Source: Muribaculaceae bacterium (GTDB lineage Bacteria > Bacteroidota > Bacteroidia > Bacteroidales > Muribaculaceae). Taken from it: DNA of 44,772 nt. The position numbers were made by a program, and so were the translations under genes. The DNA lies in NCBI GenBank assembly GCA_029061255.1, contig JAIDSL010000137.1, forward strand, positions 1 through 44,772. Reading direction: 5' to 3'. Positions 17,419-26,329 of this stretch are shown here, in pieces. How positions within the stretch are numbered: the first letter of the stretch is position 1; the number at the start of each line of letters is the position of its first letter. The notes below the pieces were generated by a model. It made no database searches. It was given only the letters and a program-made list of their open reading frames with translations, and was not told the origin of the DNA.

Positions 17419-17495
17419 ATAGGTTTGATTTTTTGAAGTTTTCCTCTATGACGTTTATAATATAAAAATCCCCTATCTTTTCTTGAATTGAAGTT

Positions 17496-18017
17496 TTATA
17501 GAAAAGGAAGAAAGAAGACTTTTCCTTTTGATGGTTCTAAAACCTCCCGGAGATATTTAAATGCTTTTGTAATTTGATTTTCAACAGTTTTAACAGAAAT
17601 ACCAAGTTCTTTAGCTATCTCAGCATGAGTCATGCCATCGCGTTTTGACAATAAGAACACTTGCCGGCACCGTTCTGGCAATTTACCTATGGCAATCCAT
17701 AGACGCGCATCTCTCTCCGACGTATCTATGGCTTCTTCCGTGACTTCCATTTGGCATATTTCTTCCAAAGGCACTTTCATGTCTTTTTTATAGCCACTGC
17801 GAATCCGGTCAATGGTTATATTATGAGCTGTTCTGTAAAGATATGATTTAAGATGAATGGGGAGTTCTTTATCAGCAAACTTCTCCCAAACCGTGGAGAA
17901 TGTTTCCTGAACAATGTCTTCAGACTCCTCCACGTCATCACATATTCTCATTACATACATTCCAATCGATGTATAATAACGATTGAAATACGTCTCAAAT
18001 TCTTTTTCGTGACTCAT
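17496..18017 (-). CDS. ECF-type RNA polymerase sigma factor
   Basis: The 173-residue protein has sigma region 2 with the typical EESEDIVQETFSTVWE motif and region 4 with MTHAEIAKELGISVKTVENQ, a helix-turn-helix. It belongs to the Bacteroidota ECF sigma group linked to FecR-like anti-sigma factors. It starts one base after the stop of the upstream methyltransferase gene and is followed 77 bases later by the anti-sigma gene. It probably drives transcription of the TonB receptor operon in response to ligand. Confidence 0.95.
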   Translation of the reverse strand: MSHEKEFETYFNRYYTSIGMYVMRICDDVEESEDIVQETFSTVWEKFADKELPIHLKSYLYRTAHNITIDRIRSGYKKDMKVPLEEICQMEVTEEAIDTSERDARLWIAIGKLPERCRQVFLLSKRDGMTHAEIAKELGISVKTVENQITKAFKYLREVLEPSKGKVFFLPFL

Positions 18018-18018
18018 A

Positions 18019-19248
18019 CTATTTGACCGATTGTGCTATTAGGAATGTTGGTGTATTGAGATATTTAAAGGCATATAAAAATCTATCTGATCCGGAAACT
18101 AATGAAAACTTACTTAAGATTCCAGGACTTGAAAGAGGATGGTTTCTCGATACTACGTTTAATTTAGCCCCCTTAAGAGCATTCAGAGCCTTTTTATCCG
18201 GCTCCGAAACTATTTGCATTATTCTACCCGGGAAATCGCCGTAAAGGGCATCTGAAAGGAAAATATGAGTATTTTGATCTGCTTTATGCAATTGAGGATA
18301 CCTTGAGGTTAGTGTAGACCATGCTCCTGTCTTCATGACTCCTGAATTCGGTTCATATAGATATTGGTAATCTGAAGCTCTTTTTCTGTCAGATAGTTTA
18401 GCCTTTGTCTGCAACTCTGGGATTGAGAATTCAGTGTGAAAACGTGATATTTCAGCTTCTTTATCGAGATCTACAACCGTCACTCCTTCAAATGTGGAAT
18501 CTTTTCGAATATCAATCAAGACTTCCTTGCATTCTCCTCTAAAACATACCACATAGATATGATTTAGGTTATCAACGGTATTTCTTATTAATGAAAGATC
18601 TAATAGGGGAGAGCTCTTGACAAGTAAGCGTGGAGATATTCTTAATATGTCGGTCATAGCTGAAAGAACATCAGGCTGGCAATCTGAGAGGGCATGCACT
18701 CTGCTGCCGGAACAGCTTCGTCGGGCAGGATCAGCAAAGACTACATCAGAACTAAAATTATCATGACGAATATATTCGATAGAATCTTCGTTGATGATTT
18801 TTATTTTGTCATCTATTCCTGAGATTTTAGCATTATGCGACAGAGCTTTACATTTGATTTCATCTATCTCTAATGCAGTGACATTTATGCCTTTTAATGC
18901 GAACGACATGTCGTCAATTCCAAGACCGGCCGTGAGGTCAACAAGAGATTCTGCTGACGAGACTAAGGATGCATGAAACTTTGCCACAGTTTCATTTGAT
19001 GCCTGTTCTGCAGATAGGAGCGTGGGGAAGATAAAATCCGGACGTGACAAGAATCCTGACAACTTCTGTCTGGCTTTTCTTCTTGCTTCTATTTGCAGAA
19101 GTGCAAACTCAAGGTCAAAGTCAAGTTCGTTCTTTTTATTCCGGACATATTTAAGTCGTAGGGCATTCACATCGTCTGTGGCATGCTCACGAACAAACTT
19201 CATCATATTTTCTGATATATCCATATTCTTATAACACTCTTCAAGCAT
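18019..19248 (-). CDS. Class I SAM-dependent methyltransferase with THUMP-like C-terminal domain
   Basis: The 409-residue protein has a SAM-binding motif VDLTAGLGIDDMSFAL near residue 103, an acidic motif II in VTALEIDE and a catalytic-type FADPARR near residue 171. The C-terminal third matches the THUMP-like domain found in a Bacteroidota methyltransferase family thought to act on RNA. The substrate is not established. Alternative starts are 19248 and 19224; the former is taken as the longer with no conflict. It is separated from the ECF sigma gene by one base, an odd arrangement for a housekeeping-type RNA enzyme. The sigma gene may have its own promoter inside this gene. Confidence 0.85.
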   Translation of the reverse strand: MLEECYKNMDISENMMKFVREHATDDVNALRLKYVRNKKNELDFDLEFALLQIEARRKARQKLSGFLSRPDFIFPTLLSAEQASNETVAKFHASLVSSAESLVDLTAGLGIDDMSFALKGINVTALEIDEIKCKALSHNAKISGIDDKIKIINEDSIEYIRHDNFSSDVVFADPARRSCSGSRVHALSDCQPDVLSAMTDILRISPRLLVKSSPLLDLSLIRNTVDNLNHIYVVCFRGECKEVLIDIRKDSTFEGVTVVDLDKEAEISRFHTEFSIPELQTKAKLSDRKRASDYQYLYEPNSGVMKTGAWSTLTSRYPQLHKADQNTHIFLSDALYGDFPGRIMQIVSEPDKKALNALKGAKLNVVSRNHPLSSPGILSKFSLVSGSDRFLYAFKYLNTPTFLIAQSVK

Positions 19249-19661
19249 TATCTTATGGCTGAATTTTGATTTTATAATCGCCTCTGGCTTCTATTTAACA
19301 TAATACGGATTATATAAAGTTTATAGAAAGCAGAAATCTTACTAAGAACTGTATAAATCTTATGTATAATCTTATATTTATTCATCCAACTGCTTATTAT
19401 ATATAATATAACGCATCCCTCCACTATTTTTCTCTATTTGAGTCCCGGAAATCGTGTTTTTGGGAGTTTTTACAAATTACTGATAATTCGTGCCATTAAA
19501 TGCGGTTCAACGCCATTTTAAGGCTTTGAGAATCGATTTTATAAGCCTGATTGAAGCTCTGGTAAGATTCGTTGCTTTTTCAAATTATAAACAAACTACC
19601 GTAATCAGCCTTTTCTGATATATTTTAGTCTTCTATTAGATCAGTGATCTTAGCAACCGAA
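19249..19661. other. Intergenic region, no gene seen
   Basis: This AT-rich stretch of 413 bases lies between the methyltransferase and XRE genes, both on the minus strand. I find no convincing ORF. A 13-base palindrome (AGATCAGTGATCT, 19638-19650) lies just past the XRE stop and may help end that transcript. No clear TAnnTTTG box for the methyltransferase gene was found. Confidence 0.5.
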
Positions 19662-20189
19662 TTACTTGTTTTTTGATGGTACGAACGTCTCAAACGTAGA
19701 ATCATCGTAATAAACTGTGATCTGAGCCACTCTTCTGGGATTTTTCTGCATTTTTTCTATTTGCAGTTGTAACTCCAGTATTTTCTTGTTTTCTTCAAGT
19801 TGCTGATATATATTGTCTTTAGGTGTGTTTTGAGGTTGATTTAAGGCTCTGAGATTTGAATATTCGGAGTTTCCTCGGTCATCGTTGGGCGTCTCTGGAA
19901 TTTTTTGATATGTTTCCTCAGCTATTTCCTTAGAATTAGTGTGAGGACCGTCATTTCTGTCTTGAATTGTCAGCATTGGACCTTCACCAAACATCAGCCA
20001 CATTACTGACACATCAGGATAGGCTGAATGAATCTTCTTTATTATCGTATCACTGACACGCTGGTTACGCCCTGAAAGAAGTTGGGAAAATGAAGGCCGA
20101 GGAATTTTGCACATATCCGCAAATTGAGAGGACTGTACATGAATACTGTCCATGAAGAGTTTTAGACGAGTGGCAAAATTTTCCTCCAT
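19662..20189 (-). CDS. XRE-type helix-turn-helix transcriptional regulator
   Basis: The 175-residue protein has an N-terminal HTH of the Cro/CI type (about 8-68): QSSQFADMCKIPRPSFSQLLSGR is the helix-turn-helix, followed by the common SVMWLMFGEGPML. A polar linker follows (70-115), then a coiled-coil-like segment (about 124-150, YQQLEENKKILELQLQIEKMQ) likely for dimer formation, and a short strand-rich tail. Similar regulators are common in Bacteroidota mobile and accessory regions. The gene has a strong promoter, and both that promoter and the long upstream region hold many TTTGCAAA-like motifs that could be its operators. Binding there is inferred, not shown. Confidence 0.88.
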   Translation of the reverse strand: MEENFATRLKLFMDSIHVQSSQFADMCKIPRPSFSQLLSGRNQRVSDTIIKKIHSAYPDVSVMWLMFGEGPMLTIQDRNDGPHTNSKEIAEETYQKIPETPNDDRGNSEYSNLRALNQPQNTPKDNIYQQLEENKKILELQLQIEKMQKNPRRVAQITVYYDDSTFETFVPSKNK

Positions 20190-20221
20190 ATTTACTAAAT
20201 TTGCATTTATTTTCTATGTTG

Positions 20222-20252
20222 CAAAGTTACAAAAAAAAATGCAAATTTCAAA
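20222..20252 (-). promoter_or_regulatory. Promoter of the XRE regulator gene
   Basis: On the minus strand TTTG (20249-20252), a 19-base spacer, then TAACTTTG (20222-20229): a full consensus match. The spacer itself includes an AATTTGCA motif, so self-repression is plausible. Confidence 0.8.
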
Positions 20253-20863
20253 TTTTAAATATGAGTTTTTGAATTTAAATTTCAAAATTGCAAATCGAAA
20301 CAATCAATGAAGTTAGTTAACCTTTGCAAATTTGATTTTTAAAACTCAATATAACTTTTATACTTATTTCTATGGTTTGTAGCCCATATTACTTAATGAA
20401 CGGGATAAGATAATCAGATATGCATTTTACAGTGTCAATCAATCATCAAAGTTTGAAATGCATACATAGTTTTATTGTTAATTAATTTATATACAGTCAT
20501 ATTATATCTTAGTTAATAAATGTTAATCAGTTTTTCTTTAATTTTGCAAACAATTGGATTTGGGAATTTGCAAATACAAGAACTATTTGAACGAAATCCG
20601 CAGTTTGATATTTTGAATTAACATAGTCAAACAAAATTTGTGTTTTAAATTATTCAAAATTGCAAATATGTATTTGAAAACTACATTTGCAAATTTCTTT
20701 ATCTGCAGAATTCATTAGGAAAATTAGTTCCTATTTTGACCAGCTCTCCCCTGCCCTCTTTTCTCATCATCTATGGTGTTGCAAGAAAAAATGACCAATT
20801 TTGCAGTGCTTTTGTCAAACATAGGCGGTTTTATCTATTTATGTTTTATAATTTGCAAAATTA

Positions 20864-20906
20864 AATAATCCTGAAATGCTTGATTTGTAGCATTTTCAGG
20901 ATTATT
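20864..20906 (-). terminator. Terminator hairpin of the Schlafen-GNAT operon
   Basis: A 17-base arm (20864-20880) pairs with 20889-20906 with one bulged T, around an 8-base loop, about 45 bases past the GNAT stop. A loose T-rich stretch follows on the minus strand. Confidence 0.75.
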
Positions 20907-20948
20907 TTGGTGCTTTCTAAAGCCTTGAGAGTCGCTTATTTTCAAAAA

Positions 20949-21932
20949 TCAATCCAACATTAGGTAAATTTCGTATGAAGGATTCTCACATTCGATGATA
21001 TTTTCGTTTTCTTCTAATGTTTTTGTCATAGCATATGGGATAGCCTCTACTCCTATTCTTAATTCTCTGCCGGTGTAAGGTAATTTGAATTCAAGAAACA
21101 TATCGGGATATGTTTCTTGAATCACATCAGCGATCTCGTCTGGCAGACTTACCATCGGGGCATCACTTGAAATGCATTCCTCTTTTTCCTTAAGGAAGAT
21201 CCCAACGATTCCCCAGGTATCATTTTTTTCATTCGGAGCCGTTGGAAACACCACTGCCCTTATTTTTGCGAGAATCGGATATTCTGGATCAAACGACTGA
21301 TCGGTGATGAAAAATGAATTCTCATTTTCTGCCATTATGGCGATCATATCTTTCTTTGAGTGCAGTATTGTAGCTGAATGTGGTTCGGGTTTCTCTCGAT
21401 CGCAACACCATTGGGCTACTTTACTAATGAATTCAAGATTTTTTCGTTCGAAGAACTCCTTAAATGTATAAATATACATTTTGGTTTGACCCTCCTTTTT
21501 TTCTCTTTTTGCTGTTTGATTTCGTTTGAATGAAGTGGTTCGATATCCTTTCCTATGGTAATATTCCCTTAGATGGGAATCAGCAGGTATCAGAAATGTC
21601 ATAGCAAATCCTCTGGCTTTTGCACTCCTTTCTGCTTCCTCCATAAGCTTGCCCATTATTCCTTGTCTTCGATAATCTGGATGAGTTGCCAATCCGCATA
21701 AGTACAATCCACGGTAAACTGAGCAGCCAACTCCATCATTACTCATAAATTCGTATTCTACTCCTAAAAGAGCCGCTATAAGCTTATCTCCTTCGTAGAC
21801 GGTGAAAGCATTGTCCGGATTAAAATATGCGTCAAAAACAAGCTGTATATAGCGTGAGGAGTCGTGAAAGGTATCCTTCCACAACTCCATCATGTCTCTT
21901 TTTTTCTTTTCTAAATCAACTCTTTCTCCCAT
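20949..21932 (-). CDS. GNAT family N-acetyltransferase
   Basis: The 327-residue protein has a GNAT domain in its first 150 residues, with the acetyl-CoA binding motif A visible as LATHPDYRRQGIMGKLM (about 82-98) and a downstream FAMTFLIPA strand. The C-terminal half is longer than in a minimal GNAT and resembles the two-domain type (Eis-like), though I cannot assign a substrate. Its ATG overlaps the stop of the upstream Schlafen-like gene (TAATG), so the two are translationally coupled and probably work together. Confidence 0.85.
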   Translation of the reverse strand: MGERVDLEKKKRDMMELWKDTFHDSSRYIQLVFDAYFNPDNAFTVYEGDKLIAALLGVEYEFMSNDGVGCSVYRGLYLCGLATHPDYRRQGIMGKLMEEAERSAKARGFAMTFLIPADSHLREYYHRKGYRTTSFKRNQTAKREKKEGQTKMYIYTFKEFFERKNLEFISKVAQWCCDREKPEPHSATILHSKKDMIAIMAENENSFFITDQSFDPEYPILAKIRAVVFPTAPNEKNDTWGIVGIFLKEKEECISSDAPMVSLPDEIADVIQETYPDMFLEFKLPYTGRELRIGVEAIPYAMTKTLEENENIIECENPSYEIYLMLD

Positions 21933-24900
21933 TACACAAACAGATAAGATCCAAGATCAGATTCTTTGTCAATACGGCATTCCGTAGGCAAACCTCTCAC
22001 AAATCTTGCTATTCCTTCAAGTGTATTGACACTTAGAGTCAACAGCCATGGATAATTGCGATCGCTTGTCGAAGAAAGCAAAGATTCAGCACCGGGATAC
22101 TCTTCCTGTAGAATAATTGCCCCATAGTTAGTTAGCTCTACTTTTATCTCATATATAGGTTTCGATGGATCAAATACAAACCCGAAAATGTCTGGGCGCA
22201 AATCCCGTTTTGAACTGCTGCTTTGAGTGCAGTTTTTGTCAAGTATCTTGGCATCCTTCCATCGAAGTGTCTTAAAGAGTCTGACATCTCTTAACGCTAC
22301 ATCATAAGCTAAGATACACTTAGATTCCGGAAAAACCTGAAATACCTCTATTTCTCTGTCTTTCATTCCCGTTTTCGATGTGTAGTCTTTCAAAAGAACT
22401 CTTTTCTTCGAGTTTCTTGCCTCATATATTGCAGACATTCCTACTCCTTCCTTATCGCCTGCAAGGTAATACTTCTTTAATAGCGTCTGGTCTCTCACAG
22501 TATGAGTCATTGGCACCGTAGCGCCACTCGTGCGTATATATGCTTCATGGATCTCTTCAGGCCTGTGGCAGTCCGGATGGAAATGCACCATATCGCCCCT
22601 ATAGCTATCCACGTGGATGCGCAAGATCTCGAGTCCCTCATTGTTCATCTCGATATTATAGGTGATATTGGCTGTCGTCACACTCTTTTTTTGAGCCCTT
22701 GATTTGTACGCTATAAAGGAATTGTCTATGATATTCTTTAGATATGTCCTGTAGCGGTCTGAATTAGCTTCAGGTATCTTTCTATCCTCATATAATAGAT
22801 CATAATCATGAGCTATTCCGGATGCTATACCATTGTCTCTTACTCCCAGAAGCAATTCTCCTCCGGTTGTGGAGTTTAGAAAGCCACATATCGTCTTCAG
22901 TATTGCCCATTTCTGCGTTTCCGGTTCATACTCAGCATTGCCCTTCAATTTGTTTTTAGGTGGGCACACAGCTGATGTCTTGAATTCCAATGTGTCACTT
23001 TCTACGCCGTAATATGTAGTCAGGTCCGGACTCCTGTATTGATCGTCAACGTCAAGCGTACGTGCCAATTCAAGCTTTATCCGTGATATTTCCCTGTCAT
23101 CAATCTTTCCGATCAGTCGGTTGGATGCATCGATAAGTCCGTCTACAGTATCCTCTATGTTTTCATCCGTCGTTATCCTCTCTGAAGAATGGTCAATTTC
23201 TGGCTCCTTATAGTTTCTGATCATTGATATAATCCTCTCATGCTTCTCTACTTCCGGAATTCCATCAAGAATTGGGCCATGCGTCAGGGATATCGACATT
23301 GGGGAAGCTCCTGCTGCAAACCTTGCTACAGATATTTGATACTCAAGTTCATGTCGGATATACGCACTTATTGTATAGTCTCCAGCGGTTATTGATAGCA
23401 TAAGGGCTGTCTGCAGGCACAACAACCTTGGCATAGTGTCAGAAAGCAATCGTTGGTGACTCATCAGTATATTGCTTATCTCCATCACTCCGCTGCTGTC
23501 TATTTCATTTATCTTGGAGTCCACGGATGCCAAGGGGATATTTTCATCACAATATTTTATGAATTGACCGAATATATAGATGAAACACTCATGCTGATAT
23601 GTTTCCATATCAAGGATTGGCTCATCTAATCCGTAGAGATCTATATCATCTACTATTGACCCATTTACAAGTATGGTTCCGGGAATTGCCTTCGCTGAAT
23701 TTATTCTGACCGTCAGAGGTATTTTTTGCTCCATTGCCTCGACCATTTCTTCTTTTGTGATCTTTCCCATCACATTGACCACAAACCCATCCTCTGTCAG
23801 CCATTGTGTCCCTGCTGAATAGTCGCCTATATATATCCCCGGCAAGGATTCTCCCCTCATCTGATTTGCGTATTCAAAATAAAACTGGTTAAATCCTCCC
23901 TTAAGTTCAAAACAAAACTCCTTGTTTTCAGGGGTATATTCCACATACAGACGTCTCCCCGGATTAAAAAAAGACAATACCCTAAAGATATCCGCATATC
24001 TTAAGCAATCAGAAAGATTGATGTTGATCTTTCCTGACACCTTTTCATACTCTTGGCTTATGGTCTCGGCTTCCACTTTTACACCATAACTTGACTTAAT
24101 GATGACCGGTATGATCGAACCTGCTGCATATTTTCTCTTGGCTTCTACAACACTCGCCTTTACTCCACCTTGAGCCCTTGTCATGAAAGTCATTCCATCA
24201 GCTATATCATCTACAGAATCAGGACTTTTCATATGGTCGCTTTTGGGGAGAAGCACCAGGATGCTTTTTCCAAGGGCAATGTATTCCGTGAGATTTCCTT
24301 TCAAAAAATCAGTTTTGTTTACAGGGGCAGCCAACACTTTATCTTCTGTGAATACTACTGTGCCTTTACCCTCATATAGAGCCTCTTTCCCACCGCTGAC
24401 ATCAAACTTTGTGCGACTCAAATTGTGAAGGACTCTAATCGGACTGAACGTTTCAGGATTCTCTATATCATCCCATTTTAATCCCAGATTGGTAATTGGA
24501 GATCTTCGTATGCAATTAGTTGTGACATAGATCAGATCATCCGCTATATCAGTGTGAGGCATCTTTTGAGCAACTACAAGTAAATTAAGTAATCTTCTTA
24601 AAATTAAGTGCTTGTCCTCTCCTATCTTTTGGGATGCTATTATGGCGGCAACCATTATTCTATATGCAAGCACATCTGACACCACCATGTCTGATCCTGA
24701 CAATACAAATTCTGGTGATGAAATAAAAGTTCTTTTTAAGGCAAATCCTGATAATTCATCAGCTAAATCCACAAGATACCTACAAGTGGTAAGAAATTCG
24801 CCATTGCCCGCGTCTTTGTTGCCATTATACTGATATCTTCGAATATAATATAATAGTTTCTCAAAATTCTCGATAATGTATTCTTTTCTGATTTCAAGCC

Positions 24901-24934
24901 AGAAATCCGGCTGATTAACTTTATACGTTGTCAT
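21932..24934 (-). CDS. Large protein with Schlafen AlbA_2 domain and WYL-like C-terminus
   Basis: The protein is 1000 residues long from the ATG at 24934. The longer reading from 24973 adds a hydrophobic run that is unlikely to be real. The first 640 residues match nothing I recognise. Residues 642-807 form a Schlafen AlbA_2 domain: ESDTLEFKTSAV, then FLNSTTGGELLLGVRDNG, the usual nucleotide- or nucleic-acid-binding signature. Residues about 830-1000 look like a WYL-type ligand-sensing domain (LLKDYTSKTG, REIEVFQVFPESKCILAYD). Such combinations are found in transcriptional regulators and in some phage-defence proteins. It ends in the start of the GNAT gene (TAATG). It is separated by 87 bases from the CoA-transferase gene upstream, where no clear promoter was found. 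Confidence 0.78.
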   Translation of the reverse strand: MTTYKVNQPDFWLEIRKEYIIENFEKLLYYIRRYQYNGNKDAGNGEFLTTCRYLVDLADELSGFALKRTFISSPEFVLSGSDMVVSDVLAYRIMVAAIIASQKIGEDKHLILRRLLNLLVVAQKMPHTDIADDLIYVTTNCIRRSPITNLGLKWDDIENPETFSPIRVLHNLSRTKFDVSGGKEALYEGKGTVVFTEDKVLAAPVNKTDFLKGNLTEYIALGKSILVLLPKSDHMKSPDSVDDIADGMTFMTRAQGGVKASVVEAKRKYAAGSIIPVIIKSSYGVKVEAETISQEYEKVSGKININLSDCLRYADIFRVLSFFNPGRRLYVEYTPENKEFCFELKGGFNQFYFEYANQMRGESLPGIYIGDYSAGTQWLTEDGFVVNVMGKITKEEMVEAMEQKIPLTVRINSAKAIPGTILVNGSIVDDIDLYGLDEPILDMETYQHECFIYIFGQFIKYCDENIPLASVDSKINEIDSSGVMEISNILMSHQRLLSDTMPRLLCLQTALMLSITAGDYTISAYIRHELEYQISVARFAAGASPMSISLTHGPILDGIPEVEKHERIISMIRNYKEPEIDHSSERITTDENIEDTVDGLIDASNRLIGKIDDREISRIKLELARTLDVDDQYRSPDLTTYYGVESDTLEFKTSAVCPPKNKLKGNAEYEPETQKWAILKTICGFLNSTTGGELLLGVRDNGIASGIAHDYDLLYEDRKIPEANSDRYRTYLKNIIDNSFIAYKSRAQKKSVTTANITYNIEMNNEGLEILRIHVDSYRGDMVHFHPDCHRPEEIHEAYIRTSGATVPMTHTVRDQTLLKKYYLAGDKEGVGMSAIYEARNSKKRVLLKDYTSKTGMKDREIEVFQVFPESKCILAYDVALRDVRLFKTLRWKDAKILDKNCTQSSSSKRDLRPDIFGFVFDPSKPIYEIKVELTNYGAIILQEEYPGAESLLSSTSDRNYPWLLTLSVNTLEGIARFVRGLPTECRIDKESDLGSYLFV

Positions 24935-25021
24935 TTTGATAATATTGATAAAGATTGAAAAATAAAAACTCAAAAAGAAAAGAGAGGAAAAGCAGTATGT
25001 TTTTAAAGTGTTCGTGTTATT

Positions 25022-26329
25022 TTAATCTTTTAAGCGAGTAAATGAATGACCGAAACGAGTGATTGCTGCCTGCTCAAGCTCTTCCCTGAATTCAGGGGAA
25101 GCTATGGAGATAAGAAGCTTTGCTCTTTGTGCCAGGTCCTTGCCTCGAAGGTCGACAGCTCCATATTCAGTCACTATATAATTGGTCTGAAAGCGCGTTG
25201 TCACCACTCCGGCCCCCTCTGTCAATACAGGCTTAATCTTGTTGACACCCTTAGCTGTCTTGGAAAGCATGGCAAGGAAAGATATTCCTCCATCTGATAG
25301 CTGCGACCCATAGACGAAGTCATGCTGACCTCCGATTCCTGAGAAGATTTTCTCGCCAATGGAGTCTGCACATACCTGTCCCGTAAGATCAATCTCAAGG
25401 CAAGAATTGATACTGACTACTTTTGGATTCTGGGCTATGATATATGGGTTGTTGGTCCATGCCACATCCTTAAAGATTATGTCCGGGTTCCCGTCCATAT
25501 AGTCATAAAGTCTTTTTGAACCAAGTGCAAGTGAAGCTACCGACTTGCCGGGCATCACTTTCTTCAGGCTGTTGTCGATTATTCCCTTTTCAAGAAGAGG
25601 AAGCACTCCATCAGTCATGGCTTCTGTATGCAATCCAAGATGCTTATGGTCTTGGAGTGCACGAATCACAGCATTCGGTATTCCTCCCACTCCAATCTGG
25701 AAAGTTGCTCCATCCGGAATCAATTCAGCTATAAAATTCCCTATTTTGATTTCATCTTCTGTCGGAATAGCTGTAGGGACTTCCACCAATGGCTCATCTA
25801 CCATCACTGCCGCCGAGAGCTTGTCAATATGGATCAAGGGATCTCCATAACTGAACGGCATATGAGGATTTATCTGAGCTATGACCCTATCTGCACACTC
25901 CACTGCGGCCGTTGCCAAATCCGCAGAAACCCCAAAGCTTACAAAGCCTTCTTCATTAGGCATAGAGCAATTGAGAAGGGCTACGTCGACTCGGCAAGTG
26001 CCATCGCGCATCAGCGCGGGGACTTCACCCAAGAAGCGAGGAATTGTGCTTCCGTTCCCTTCTTGTATCCAACGCCTAACTCCATTGGATACAAAAAAGC
26101 TCTCTACATTGAAAGCATCTAAATATTCTTTTTTGCAATATGGTGCCTCACCTTTGCAAACAGCAAAAGCTGAATAAAGAGTCACATCTTTTAGCTCATT
26201 TCCTCTTTCAGCCAAAGCGCGACAAAGCACTTCCGGTGTGGAAGTGCTGCCTTGAATATACACGTGATCGCCATTTTCTATCAGCATCACTGCTTCTTCT
26301 GCAGTCATGCATCGAGGGTTAATGTTCAT
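25022..26329 (-). CDS. Acyl-CoA / carboxylate CoA-transferase (4-hydroxybutyrate CoA-transferase-like)
   Basis: The 435-residue protein belongs to the acetyl-CoA hydrolase/transferase family. A GVGGIPNA motif is near residue 213, and the likely active-site Glu236 is in LHTEAMTDG. Length and motifs are closest to 4-hydroxybutyrate- or butyrate-type CoA-transferases. These move CoA between an acyl-CoA and a free acid through a glutamyl-CoA thioester. It is last in an operon with iorA, iorB and an aminotransferase and overlaps the aminotransferase gene by 11 bases. Context suggests it releases aryl-acetate from aryl-acetyl-CoA while saving the thioester as acetyl-CoA or a similar product. Substrate is inferred. 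Confidence 0.88.
   Translation of the reverse strand: MNINPRCMTAEEAVMLIENGDHVYIQGSTSTPEVLCRALAERGNELKDVTLYSAFAVCKGEAPYCKKEYLDAFNVESFFVSNGVRRWIQEGNGSTIPRFLGEVPALMRDGTCRVDVALLNCSMPNEEGFVSFGVSADLATAAVECADRVIAQINPHMPFSYGDPLIHIDKLSAAVMVDEPLVEVPTAIPTEDEIKIGNFIAELIPDGATFQIGVGGIPNAVIRALQDHKHLGLHTEAMTDGVLPLLEKGIIDNSLKKVMPGKSVASLALGSKRLYDYMDGNPDIIFKDVAWTNNPYIIAQNPKVVSINSCLEIDLTGQVCADSIGEKIFSGIGGQHDFVYGSQLSDGGISFLAMLSKTAKGVNKIKPVLTEGAGVVTTRFQTNYIVTEYGAVDLRGKDLAQRAKLLISIASPEFREELEQAAITRFGHSFTRLKD

Larger units (their letters stand above)
20190..20948. other. AT-rich non-coding region with repeated TTTGCAAA-like motifs
   Basis: No ORF of note lies in these 759 bases. The motif TTTGCAAA or TTGCAAAT, or a one-base variant, recurs near 20200, 20240, 20289, 20323, 20543, 20566, 20660, 20685 and 20851. 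The copy at 20685-20694 (ATTTGCAAAT) is a perfect 10-bp palindrome. Some copies may simply be promoter elements, since TAnnTTTGCAA is common in this phylum. The region also contains the terminator of the GNAT gene (20864-20906). Confidence 0.6.

Noticed and set aside
19515..20945. Loose direct repeat (near 19520 and 20920) flanking the XRE region
   Set aside because: Only about 17 of 23 bases agree in AT-rich sequence, too weak to call element ends.
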